Part shown: in pieces, positions 27,626-35,794 of the stretch
How positions within the stretch are numbered: position 1 is the first letter of the stretch
Layout of the letters: each line of letters begins with the position of its first letter
Translations under genes and position numbers: made by a program
Source: an uncultured Duodenibacillus sp.
GTDB lineage: Bacteria; Pseudomonadota; Gammaproteobacteria; Burkholderiales; Burkholderiaceae_F
Direction: 5' to 3'
DNA: 64,000 nt
Assembly: GCA_944390745.1 (NCBI GenBank)
Contig: CALXQK010000015.1
Coordinates: 1-64,000, forward strand
Notes under the pieces: model-generated
Database searches by the model: none
Told to the model about the DNA's origin: nothing
Seen by the model: only the letters and a program-made list of their open reading frames with translations

Positions 27626-29128
27626 CTAGAGCGGCTTGGCCGACATTGCGCTCTTGACCGCATCCACCACGCGCGAGAGTTCCGAAGCGTGCGAGGCCTT
27701 CATCAGAAGCGTTCCCGGAGTCTGTGCGGCCGACACGGCCGCCTGCGAGAGCGCCTCTAGGGTTTCAAAGTGGCGCGCGCCCGCTCCGAACGCCTCCACG
27801 GCCGCACGCATCTCCGGGCCCGTTGCCAGAAGCCGCTCGATGCCCTGCTTTCTGGCGTAGGCCCCGATCTCGGCGTGAAAGGCCGCCGCCTGCGCACCGG
27901 TCTCGGCCATGTCGCCGACAACGAGCACGCGCGGTCCGGGCATGCCTGCGAGCACGTCAATGGCCGCGCGCATGCTGTCGGGGTTGGCATTGTAAGCGTC
28001 GTCAATGAGAATGGCTCCGTTGCGCAGCACATAGCGCACGCCCCGGCCCGAGACGGGCTTGAAGTCGGCCAGACCCCGGGAAATCGCCTCAGGCCGCACG
28101 CCGATCGCAAGGCACGCCGCGGCAGCGGCGGCCGCGTCGTGCCGCGCGTGCCGCCCGACAAGCTTCAAAACCGAGGCCAGGGCAGGGGCGGCCTCTCCGG
28201 CCTTCCCGGCTGCCCTTTTTCCCGCCCCCTCGGCAAGCGCAGGCCCCTGCCGCTCAATGAGGATTTCCTCAAGCGCAGCCGCGCCGCGCGGGCGCACAAC
28301 GACGTCGGCAAGAGGATGCTGCGCGGCCGGTCCGTCATCCTCGCCGCCGGCCTCCCCGGGGGCTGCGCCGCAGGCGTAGGTGAGCAGCCTGCAGCCGCGG
28401 GCGCGCACCAGGTCGCTCCAGATCGAAAAGCTCGGGTCGCGCACGGGCAGCACGGCCGTTCCCTTGGCCGAGAGCGCCACGAGGGCCAGTCCGTTTTCGC
28501 GGGCGCTTTCCTCGACGCCGTTGAGAAACTCCTGATGCTCGCGCTGCGCGTTGGTGATCACCGCCACGGTCGGGCGGATCCACGAGACGAGTCGGGCCAT
28601 CTCGCCCGGATGGTTCATGCCCGCCTCGATCACGGCGGCCTTGGTGCGGCGGCTGATCTCCATGAGCATCTGCGGCACGCCGATGTGGTTGTTGAAGTTG
28701 CCGCGGGTGGCGACGATGTTCTCCTCGCCGCAGGCCGTGCGCAGAATCGAGGCGATCATCTGCGTGGTGGTGGTCTTGCCGTTGCTGCCCGCCACGCAGA
28801 TGAGCGGAATGGCAAACTGCGCGCGCCAGGCCGCGGCAAGCCGTCCATAGGCCTCGACCGTGTCGCGCACGAGCACCTGCGTGCAGCCCGTATCCTGCCA
28901 GCGCTCGACGATGACCACGCCCGCGCCGGCCTGCGCGGCCCTTGCGGCAAAGTCATGACCGTCAAAGCGCTCGCCGCGGATGGCGATGAAGATCGCGTTC
29001 TTGCTGATGCGGCGGCTGTCGGTGGTGATTTCGCCGAGCACGACTCCGGAGTTTCCGCGCACCTCGAGCACGGCGTCGCCCAGAGCGCTCAAAAGCGTTG
29101 CAATTTTCCAGCCGGTGACTTGAGACAT
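27626..29128 (-). CDS. murF: UDP-N-acetylmuramoyl-tripeptide--D-alanyl-D-alanine ligase
   Basis: 500 residues. Adds D-Ala-D-Ala to complete UDP-MurNAc-pentapeptide. Motifs: the N-terminal TDSRRISKNAIFIAIRGERFDGHDF, the ATP loop VAGSNGKTTTTQMIASIL, TRGNFNNHIGVPQMLM, EAGMNHPGEMARL, and C-terminal IDDAYNANPDSMRAAID and VVGDMAETG. An insertion of about 60 residues rich in Ala/Gly/Glu in the middle domain (around 255-315) is unlike E. coli. The start codon is 107 bases after the murE stop. Confidence 0.96.
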   Translation of the reverse strand: MSQVTGWKIATLLSALGDAVLEVRGNSGVVLGEITTDSRRISKNAIFIAIRGERFDGHDFAARAAQAGAGVVIVERWQDTGCTQVLVRDTVEAYGRLAAAWRAQFAIPLICVAGSNGKTTTTQMIASILRTACGEENIVATRGNFNNHIGVPQMLMEISRRTKAAVIEAGMNHPGEMARLVSWIRPTVAVITNAQREHQEFLNGVEESARENGLALVALSAKGTAVLPVRDPSFSIWSDLVRARGCRLLTYACGAAPGEAGGEDDGPAAQHPLADVVVRPRGAAALEEILIERQGPALAEGAGKRAAGKAGEAAPALASVLKLVGRHARHDAAAAAAACLAIGVRPEAISRGLADFKPVSGRGVRYVLRNGAILIDDAYNANPDSMRAAIDVLAGMPGPRVLVVGDMAETGAQAAAFHAEIGAYARKQGIERLLATGPEMRAAVEAFGAGARHFETLEALSQAAVSAAQTPGTLLMKASHASELSRVVDAVKSAMSAKPL

Positions 29129-29235
29129 GGGGGGTTGATGCTCTTTTTTTGATGATGGTTTTCCTGTTCTCGACGTCTGCTGCCCCTCGGAGTGCGGCGC
29201 CCTGAGCCGCCGCAGCCTCCGAAAGCCGTCAAATC

Positions 29236-30849
29236 CTATTTCTGCGCGCCCTGCGGCCCCTTGATCCTTGAGCGCCGCGCATGGCGCTCAAGCAGCGCCT
29301 CGCGCGCGGTCTGCGCATCGCTGAAGTGCGTGCGCACGCCGCGAATCTCCTGATAGGTCTCGTGCCCCTTGCCCGCGATGAGCACGATGTCCTCGGCGCG
29401 GGCCTCGCAGACCGCATCAAAGATGGCGCGCCTGCGGTCAAGCTGCACGCGCACCCGGCCCGCATCCGCGGGCCGCACGCCTGCGGCCACATCGCGCGCA
29501 ATCGCCTCGGGATCCTCGCTTCGGGGGTTGTCGCTTGTGATCAGCACAACCGACGAAAACCGCGCCGCGGCCTCTCCCATGAGCGGCCTCTTGCCGTGAT
29601 CCCGGTCGCCGCCGGCGCCGAAGACCGTGCGCAGCACCCCGCCCGGACGCGAGGCGAGCACGTCGTTTAAAGCACTGATCACCTTGACGAGGGCGTCGGG
29701 CGTATGGGCGTAGTCGACGATCACAAGCGGATCGTCCGAGGCCTGCGCCGCATCAGGGCCGCCCGGGACGGCGGCCGCCGCGGTGCGGCGCACCACCTCA
29801 AGGCGCCCGGCCGGCGCCGCGAGCTTCTCGAGCTGCGCAAACACCGCCTGCGGCTGCAGCCCCATCGAGAGCAGCGCCGCCGCCGTCGCGAGCAGATTGC
29901 TCACGTTGAAGCGGCCGATGACCTGCGCGCGCACGGGGTGCTGCTCGCGCCGCCAGTGCGCGGCAAAGGCGATGCCGTGCGCGAGGTTTTGCAGCGCATC
30001 GGCCGTCAGCATCTCGGCCCCCTCAAGGGTTTTGTTCTCAATGGAATACGCAATGACGCGCGCGCCGTGCTCGCGGGCGATGCGCGCATACTGCGCGCCC
30101 GCCGGATCGTCGGCGTTGATCACCGCGCACTTCACCCCGGGCCGGGAGAAAAGCAGCGCCTTGGCGCGGGCATAGGCCTCGGGCGTCTTGTGGTAGTCGA
30201 GATGGTCGCGCGTGAGGTTGGTAAAGACCGCCGTCTCAATGTGCGTGCCGTTGAGCCGCCCCTGCTCAAGGCCGATCGAGCTTGCCTCAAGCGCAAAGGC
30301 CTGGGCGCCGCGCGCATAGGCCTGCGCAAGAATCCCCTGCAGGCTGGCCGCGTCGGGCGTGGTGAGCGAGGCCACGGCGAGCTGCTCGCCGCAAAGCTCC
30401 GCGCCGATCGTTCCGATCACCGCGCAGGGGTGGTGCAGGCGCGAGAGGGCCTCGGCGATCCAGCGGGTGACGCTCGTCTTGCCGTTGGTGCCCGTGACGG
30501 CAATGCCGCGCATGTGCGCGGAGGGCTCGCCGTAAAAGCGCGAGGCAATCTCGCCCAGGCGCTCCCTTAGTCCCGGCACGGCATGCATGGGCAGTCCCGC
30601 GCCGCGGCCCAGGAGGTCGTCGCGCTGCTCGACGAGCATGCCCGAGGCATGCCGCGAGGCGGCCACCGGCGCATAGGCCAGCCCGTCAACCGCCCGGCCG
30701 CGCAGCGCGGCAAAGACGTCGCCCTGCTCAATCGTGCGCGAGTCAATCCGAATGCGCGCGCCCTTCGGGGCGACGCGGCAAAGCCACTCAAGGGCTTCAT
30801 CCGCAATCCGGCTTGTGCGGCCTGCCGCCGCGCTGCGATCTTCACTCAT
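29236..30849 (-). CDS. murE: UDP-N-acetylmuramoyl-L-alanyl-D-glutamate--2,6-diaminopimelate ligase
   Basis: 537 residues. Adds the third residue of the stem peptide. The motif TSDNPRSEDPEAIA contains DNPR, the signature of meso-diaminopimelate specificity (lysine-adding enzymes have other residues). Also visible: DSRTIEQGDVFAALRG, ATP loop VTGTNGKTSVTRWIAEAL, and TNLTRDHLDYHKTPEAYA with the carbamylated-Lys region. The start overlaps the end of ftsI by eight bases (ATGAGTGA), a sign of coupled translation. Confidence 0.97.
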   Translation of the reverse strand: MSEDRSAAAGRTSRIADEALEWLCRVAPKGARIRIDSRTIEQGDVFAALRGRAVDGLAYAPVAASRHASGMLVEQRDDLLGRGAGLPMHAVPGLRERLGEIASRFYGEPSAHMRGIAVTGTNGKTSVTRWIAEALSRLHHPCAVIGTIGAELCGEQLAVASLTTPDAASLQGILAQAYARGAQAFALEASSIGLEQGRLNGTHIETAVFTNLTRDHLDYHKTPEAYARAKALLFSRPGVKCAVINADDPAGAQYARIAREHGARVIAYSIENKTLEGAEMLTADALQNLAHGIAFAAHWRREQHPVRAQVIGRFNVSNLLATAAALLSMGLQPQAVFAQLEKLAAPAGRLEVVRRTAAAAVPGGPDAAQASDDPLVIVDYAHTPDALVKVISALNDVLASRPGGVLRTVFGAGGDRDHGKRPLMGEAAARFSSVVLITSDNPRSEDPEAIARDVAAGVRPADAGRVRVQLDRRRAIFDAVCEARAEDIVLIAGKGHETYQEIRGVRTHFSDAQTAREALLERHARRSRIKGPQGAQK

Positions 30850-32665
30850 TGCTCAAACCCCTGACCAGAATGCCCGGCGCCGCGCCGAAGTTGAGTGCAT
30901 CTGGATGCACGCCGATCAGCTGCAGGGCGCCCGTGGCGACTTCGTTGAACACGGGCGCGGCCACGGTGCCGCCGTAGTGGCTGCCGCGCGTGGGCTCGTC
31001 AATCATCACCGCCACGATGATGCGCGGCTGGCCGGCGGGCGCCATGCCCACGAAGCTTGCCACGTATTTGTCGACGTATTCGCCGTTTTCAATCTTGTTG
31101 GCCGTGCCGGTCTTGCCGGCAATTGTGTAGCCCTCGACCGAGACGCGCCGCGCGGTGCCCCCGGCCTGCACGGTCTGGGTCATCATCGCGCGCATCTGGC
31201 GGGCCACCTCGGGACGGAAGATCTGGGTTCCCTTCGCGGGCGCCGAGGCGCGCATGAAGGTGAGGTCGATCACGTCGCCGTTGCGCGCTAGGGCCGTGTA
31301 GGCGCGCACAAGCTGCAGCAGCGACACCGAGATGCCGTGTCCGTAAGAGATCGTTGCCTGCTCGATCGGGCGCCACGACTTGGCCGGCCGCAGACGGCCG
31401 CTTGCCGCGCCGATGAGCTCGACCTCGGGCTCGCGCCCGAAGCCCAGGGCCGAGTACATGTTCCAGAGCGAGTCGGCGTCCATCTCCAGGGCGATCTTGC
31501 TTGTGCCGATGTTGGAGGACTTGGCCACGACCTGGCTCACCGTGATCATGCCGTAGTTGTGCGTGTCGCCGATCGTCCGGTCGCCGATGGTGAGCTTTCC
31601 GGGCGCGGTCTGCACGAGCGTGTCGGGGCGCACGATGCCCAGATCGAGCGCCTTGGCGATCGCAAAGGGCTTCATGGTCGAGCCGGGCTCAAAGGTGTCG
31701 GTGATGACGCGGTTGCGGATGCTCTCAAAGTTCACCATGCGCCGCGAGTTGGGGTCGTACGTGGGAAAGCTGCTCAGGGCGAGAATCTCGCCCGTGCGCA
31801 CGTCGGCCACCACCACGGCGCCCGCCTTGGCCTCATGGCGCTCGATGGCGCTCTTCAAGGCCTTGTAGGCAATGAACTGCAGCCGCGAGTCGATGGAGAG
31901 CACCACGTCGCTGCCGACCACGCCCTCCTTGATCCAGATGTCCTCGACAATGCGCCCGAGCCGGTCGCGGATCACGCGCCGCGAGCCCTGCCGCCCCGAG
32001 AGCTCCTCGTTGTAGGACAGCTCCACGCCCTCGCGGCCGTTGTTGTCGGCGTCCGTAAAGCCCACGATGTGCGCCGAGATGGGACCGTCGGGGTAGTTGC
32101 GGCGCACCTCGTTGCTCACGTGAATGCCCGCAAGCTGCAGCGCGCGCACCGCCTCGCCCTGCGCAACCTCAAGCTTGCGGTCGATATAAACGAAGCTCTT
32201 GTCCTTGCGCGCGAGAATCTTCTCGTAGATCTCCCGGGGATCGTCGCCCAGAATCGCCCCGAGCCGCTCGAAGTCCGAGCGCTTGAGCTTTAATGCCTCC
32301 TCGGGATCGGCCCAGACGCTGCGCGCCGGAATGGTCGAGGCGAGCACCACGCCGTTGCGGTCCAGAATCTGGCCGCGCTGCGCGGGCACGGGCAGCGTGC
32401 GCGCATAGCGCGCCTCGCCCTGCTTTTGCAGAAAGTCGGTTGAAATGCCGCACTGCAGCCAGAAGGCCTTGAGCGCCACGCAGGTGAGTCCGGCAAAAAA
32501 GAGAAAGAACACGAGCTTGCTGCGGCCCGCCGGAATCGGCACGAGCAGCAGCGACTCCTCGCCGTTGCGGTTGTGGCGCCGCGGCGTGCTGTCCTCGCGC
32601 CAGAAGGCGCGCACCTTGTCGCGCACAATGATCCAGAGACCCTCAAGGAGTTCGGAGAGCGTCAT
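30842..32665 (-). CDS. ftsI: Peptidoglycan D,D-transpeptidase FtsI (PBP3)
   Basis: 607 residues, class B penicillin-binding protein that cross-links septal peptidoglycan. One membrane span (about 50-70), pedestal domain starting at QRGQILDRNGVVLAST, then the transpeptidase domain: active-site STMK (329-332), SSN in AKSSNIGTSKIA, and KTG in IAGKTGTANKIENG. The N-terminal cytoplasmic tail of about 48 residues is longer than in E. coli. Overlaps ftsL by four bases (ATGA). Confidence 0.97.
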   Translation of the reverse strand: MTLSELLEGLWIIVRDKVRAFWREDSTPRRHNRNGEESLLLVPIPAGRSKLVFFLFFAGLTCVALKAFWLQCGISTDFLQKQGEARYARTLPVPAQRGQILDRNGVVLASTIPARSVWADPEEALKLKRSDFERLGAILGDDPREIYEKILARKDKSFVYIDRKLEVAQGEAVRALQLAGIHVSNEVRRNYPDGPISAHIVGFTDADNNGREGVELSYNEELSGRQGSRRVIRDRLGRIVEDIWIKEGVVGSDVVLSIDSRLQFIAYKALKSAIERHEAKAGAVVVADVRTGEILALSSFPTYDPNSRRMVNFESIRNRVITDTFEPGSTMKPFAIAKALDLGIVRPDTLVQTAPGKLTIGDRTIGDTHNYGMITVSQVVAKSSNIGTSKIALEMDADSLWNMYSALGFGREPEVELIGAASGRLRPAKSWRPIEQATISYGHGISVSLLQLVRAYTALARNGDVIDLTFMRASAPAKGTQIFRPEVARQMRAMMTQTVQAGGTARRVSVEGYTIAGKTGTANKIENGEYVDKYVASFVGMAPAGQPRIIVAVMIDEPTRGSHYGGTVAAPVFNEVATGALQLIGVHPDALNFGAAPGILVRGLSNE

Positions 32666-32997
32666 TTGCGCACCTCCATGTGTCCCTGGATGAGCGCCAT
32701 GGGCGCCACTTCAAGAAGCACCGTGTTGGAGACGCCCGCAGGCGCAAAGCCCATCGCGCGCGCACGGCGGCTCACCGCCGCGGGAAGCGCCGCCTTTGAG
32801 AGATCGAGCGCAAGCTGGCTTGAGTCGTCCGACAGCCGCCGCGTCAGGTCATTGGCGCGCTCAATCTCCACAAAGAGCATGCGCACCCGGTACTGCGTCG
32901 TGATGAGCACCCCGGCGCTCAGAATGAGCACCGCAGCCGAGACGATCGCCGCAAAAAACAGCACCCGCTCGCTGAAAAAGGCAAGCCCGCCCTTCAT
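32662..32997 (-). CDS. ftsL: Cell division protein FtsL
   Basis: 111 residues from ATG 32997, which overlaps the rsmH stop (ATGA); the in-frame extension upstream is antisense-like filler inside rsmH. Bitopic membrane protein: one span (residues about 12-36, VLFFAAIVSAAVLILSAGVL) and a periplasmic heptad coiled coil (YRVRMLFVEIERANDLTRRL). It forms the FtsQLB complex that activates FtsWI. Poorly conserved in sequence, so placed mainly by size, topology and its position between rsmH and ftsI. Confidence 0.9.
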   Translation of the reverse strand: MKGGLAFFSERVLFFAAIVSAAVLILSAGVLITTQYRVRMLFVEIERANDLTRRLSDDSSQLALDLSKAALPAAVSRRARAMGFAPAGVSNTVLLEVAPMALIQGHMEVRK

Positions 32998-34049
32998 CGC
33001 GCACCTCCTGCGGAGGCTGCCCCGTCCCAAGACCGCTCCGTGCGGCAGGCGCTGCGCATCACGGCGCTGCGCGCGCGGGGATTCTCCTCGCACTCGGCGC
33101 GCGAGGGCTTGACGCGGCGCACGTCGCGCCACAAGGGTTCGGGAAGGTCGCTTTGCCGCAGGGCTATGCGCGCGTCGACGGCGCGCTCGGGATGGGCGCC
33201 GGCGTCAAAAAAGCGCTTCACCATGCGGTCTTCAAGCGAGTGAAAGCTGATGACGGCAAGCCGTCCGCCGGGCGCCAGAAGCATGCCCGCCTCGTCAAGC
33301 GCGCGGGCAAGCTCATCGAGCTCGCCGTTGATGTGAATGCGAATGGCCTGAAAGCTGCGCGTGGCCGGATGCTGCCCGGCATCCTTGTGCGAGCGCCCGA
33401 TCGTGCGCGCGATGAAGTCGGCAAGCTCCCCGGTGCGCGCAAAGGGCTTGTCTGCGCGCGCCGCGCAGATCGCGCGGGCGATTCTCCCCGCGCAGCGCTC
33501 CTCGCCGTAGTCGCGCAGCACCCGCTCGATTTCGGCGGCGTCGGCGCGGGCGATCCACTCGGCAGCGGTCATGCCCGTGCTCGTGTCCATGCGCATGTCA
33601 AGCGGGCCGTCGAAGCGAAATGAAAAGCCGCGCTGCGGGTCGTCAATCTGCGGGCTTGACACCCCGATGTCCATGAGAATGCCGTCGACGCGCGCAACGC
33701 CGCGCTCGGCAAGACGCGCGGCCATTTCTGAAAAAGGGGCGTGAATGATTGAAAAGCGCGCGTCGTCAATGGCGCGGGCCGCGGCCACGGCCTCCTCATC
33801 GCGGTCAAAGGCAAAGAGCCGCGCACCGGCTCCAAGAAGCTTGAGCAGCCGCCGGCTGTGCCCGCCCCGCCCGAAGGTGGCGTCGACATAGATCCCGTCG
33901 GGGCGCGAGAGCACCTCGCGGGGCGCCTCGTCAGCAAGCACCGGACGGTGCGCCAGGGGCCGGACGGCGGGCGCTGACGAACAGGCGCCGGCCCTCTTGT
34001 CGACGTCCTTGTCGTGCGCCCCGGCGGAAAACTGCATCGTGCCCGTCAT
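32994..34049 (-). CDS. rsmH: 16S rRNA (cytosine(1402)-N(4))-methyltransferase
   Basis: 351 residues. SAM-dependent methylation of C1402 in the ribosomal P site. Motifs: HRPVLADEAPREVLSRPDGIYVDATFGRGGHSR (SAM motif I region), DGILMDIGVSSPQIDDPQRGFSFR, and LAVISFHSLEDRMVKRFF. An N-terminal tail of about 30 residues precedes the core. It begins 14 bases after mraZ, the conserved mraZ-mraW pair. Confidence 0.97.
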   Translation of the reverse strand: MTGTMQFSAGAHDKDVDKRAGACSSAPAVRPLAHRPVLADEAPREVLSRPDGIYVDATFGRGGHSRRLLKLLGAGARLFAFDRDEEAVAAARAIDDARFSIIHAPFSEMAARLAERGVARVDGILMDIGVSSPQIDDPQRGFSFRFDGPLDMRMDTSTGMTAAEWIARADAAEIERVLRDYGEERCAGRIARAICAARADKPFARTGELADFIARTIGRSHKDAGQHPATRSFQAIRIHINGELDELARALDEAGMLLAPGGRLAVISFHSLEDRMVKRFFDAGAHPERAVDARIALRQSDLPEPLWRDVRRVKPSRAECEENPRARSAVMRSACRTERSWDGAASAGGAR

Positions 34050-34063
34050 CGTCTTCGCCGTCC

Positions 34064-34492
34064 CTAGAACTGAAAGCCGCCTGCGGCGGCCTCAAGACCC
34101 GCAGCCAGCGCCTCGGCCTCCTGCCGGGCGAGTTCCTGCGCGTCCCAGAGTTCAAAATGCGTGCCCAGGCCCACGAGCGCGACCTCCTTTCGAAGGCCCG
34201 CCAGCACCCGGAGGTCCGCGGGGATAAGCAGGCGGCCGGCGGCGTCGACCGTGAGGTCCACGGCGCTTCCAAGCACGATGCGCTGCAGGGCGCGCGCAGC
34301 ATAGCCCAGCTGCGAGAGCGCTTCACGGCGCTGCTGCCAGACGTCCCGGGGGTAGATCAGAAGGCAGCCGTCGGGATGGCGCGTGATCGTCACCTCCTGG
34401 GCGCACTGCTGCGCGAGGAGCTCGCGATGACGACTCGGCATCGTCATGCGCCCCTTGGCATCAAGCGATAAGAGAGATGTGCCCTGGAACAC
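34064..34492 (-). CDS. mraZ: Transcriptional regulator MraZ
   Basis: 142 residues from GTG 34492, giving (V)FQGTSLLSLDAKGRMTMPSRHRE, which matches the E. coli start MFRGATLVNLDSKGR; longer in-frame starts add an unrelated leader. Two SpoVT-AbrB repeats: the first at 5-50, the second at about 78-120 (AVDLTVDAAGRLLIPADLR). MraZ forms rings and represses its own dcw promoter by binding direct TGGGN repeats; two perfect repeats lie about 110 bases upstream. It is the first gene of the minus-strand dcw transcript. Confidence 0.95.
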   Translation of the reverse strand: MFQGTSLLSLDAKGRMTMPSRHRELLAQQCAQEVTITRHPDGCLLIYPRDVWQQRREALSQLGYAARALQRIVLGSAVDLTVDAAGRLLIPADLRVLAGLRKEVALVGLGTHFELWDAQELARQEAEALAAGLEAAAGGFQF

Positions 34493-34592
34493 GTGCAACG
34501 TCCAAAGAACGGAAAGCGACAGATGGATTCGGCATGGCGGCGCCGCGCCCCCGTCTGCGCGCACCTGCCCCGGCGGAAATATCGGGCCCAAT

Positions 34593-34617
34593 GCACCCCG
34601 CGGCCCACTTTCCCCCA
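34593..34617 (-). promoter_or_regulatory. MraZ operator (TGGGN direct repeats)
   Basis: On the minus strand TGGGG (34617-34613) and TGGGC (34607-34603) are separated by exactly five bases, the known MraZ arrangement; the next ten-base step (34597-34593) is a degenerate GGTGC. A TAGAGT possible -10 lies just upstream, near 34635. Confidence 0.7.
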
Positions 34618-34854
34618 CTTTTTCACACGCAAACTCTAGCACACGCATTCCGCACGAAACTTCGCCCGGAAGACGAACATGCGATGAAGGCAGCAAATGC
34701 AGGATGGGTATTTACCCGTACGTCTCCAGTTCAAGACAACTGCGCAGCATCCGGGCCGATGCCCGTGCACAGGGGCTTAAAAGAAAAAGGAACAAGCCGT
34801 GTGAAGAGAACAGGGAGGCGGCTGTCGGGGCCTGAGCACTTGAAATACCGGCCT

Positions 34855-34867
34855 GGGGGGGGGGGGG
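34855..34867 (+). repeat. Homopolymer of thirteen G
   Basis: Thirteen consecutive G followed by A and four more G. It lies about 105 bases beyond the end of the nrfA remnant. Confidence 0.95.
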
Positions 34868-34972
34868 AGGGGTACATTGTCCTTTGCACCCTCCTTTTTT
34901 CCAACAGCTCCGCCCTTGATCCAACAGGAAAATTTCTGTTTTGCGAAGACGGCGGGAAAAACCTTTCGGAGC

Positions 34973-35632
34973 CTACACATGCAACTGCAGCACACGGTTC
35001 TGGCCGCGGCCGGCCTCGTCCTTCCAGGGAATGCGCCTTGCCCAGCGGCGCGAGTGGCACTGTCCGCAGACAAGCGACTTCTGCTCGGCGCTTGAGGATT
35101 GGGCAAAGGGAGGCTTGCCCTGGCTCTTGCGCACGGCGTCAATCCAGGTAGGCGCAAGCGCAAGCTTCATGGTCTTGGGATCATGGCAGTTGACGCATCC
35201 GACGGGCCTGCGGTCCGAGATGGGCGTACTTCACCCAGTGACTCGACTCAAACTCCTTTTCGCCCTCCTTTCGGATGGCGTCGGCCGCCACCGAACTGTG
35301 GCACAGCAGGCAGTCGTTGGACGCGTACGGATCGGCCTTCGATGGAATGCCCGCGTCGGGAATCGTCGCAAAGTCCAGATAGCTGTAGAAGTGCCCGCGC
35401 AGCCCAAGCAGACGCGGACCCGCAGGTCCGCCGGTTCCGGCGCGAAGAATCACCTGATAGGGTTCGCGCGCGATCATGTCCTCGGTTTGATTGTCCGCGG
35501 CCGAGGCAATCCAGCGCTCGTACTGCAGCGGAAAGCGCTCCTTGAAGGTGCTGCTGTCTGCCGTGAGCGGCTGACTGCCGCGGCGCCGGCCGCAGCCGCG
35601 GCCAGCGCAAAAGCCATCCATGCGCGTCTCAT
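34973..35632 (-). pseudogene. nrfA: Cytochrome c nitrite reductase (NrfA) remnant
   Basis: The start is clear: AGGAGA then ATG 35632 and a signal peptide (MRRAWMAFALAAAAAG). The frame slips near 35580; the next frame reads FKERFPLQYERW, EDMIAREPYQVILRAGTG, LRGHFYSYLDFA and NDCLLCHSSVAADAI, matching NrfA (its QHPDQY..W, VILWAGY, RGH and CWSCK blocks). A second slip near 35200 leads to RRPVGCVNCHDPKTMKLALAP and LVCGQCHS, the second and third haem sites. The protein then loses homology and stops at 34973; haems 4 and 5 and the catalytic Arg/Tyr/His region are missing. The first haem site is CLLCH, not CxxCK. No nrfH is adjacent. Confidence 0.8.
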
Positions 35633-35719
35633 CTCTGTTCTCCTTTGTTGTCTTCTGGAGCGAGATGCGGCCATTGGCCGCGCACGGCTTTTGCAGCACA
35701 GCAGATGCGCCTGCTGATG

Positions 35720-35734
35720 CACAACAAGTTTGTG
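35720..35734. promoter_or_regulatory. CACAA-N5-TTGTG palindrome upstream of nrfA
   Basis: A 15-base inverted repeat, CACAA-CAAGT-TTGTG, about 90 bases before the nrfA start and just beyond the MocR stop. It could be a regulator site for the old nrf promoter; the protein is unknown. Confidence 0.3.
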
Positions 35735-35794
35735 ATGTTTCATGCAGTCGAGGCGCCCCGGGCCCGGCCTCCGAAGCCCTGTGCCCCGCTGCCG

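Larger units (their letters stand above)
34493..34972. other. 480-base gap: mraZ promoter region and debris downstream of the nrfA remnant
   Basis: Right of mraZ lie its operator and promoter (to about 34700). The rest (34700-34972) has no gene and contains a run of 13 G. It is where the second half of nrfA would be if the gene were complete, but I cannot recognise any of it there. Confidence 0.5.

Noticed and set aside
34477-35151. 224-codon plus-strand frame across the mraZ promoter and the G13 tract
   Set aside because: No family resemblance; it crosses the MraZ operator and is antisense to the nrfA remnant.
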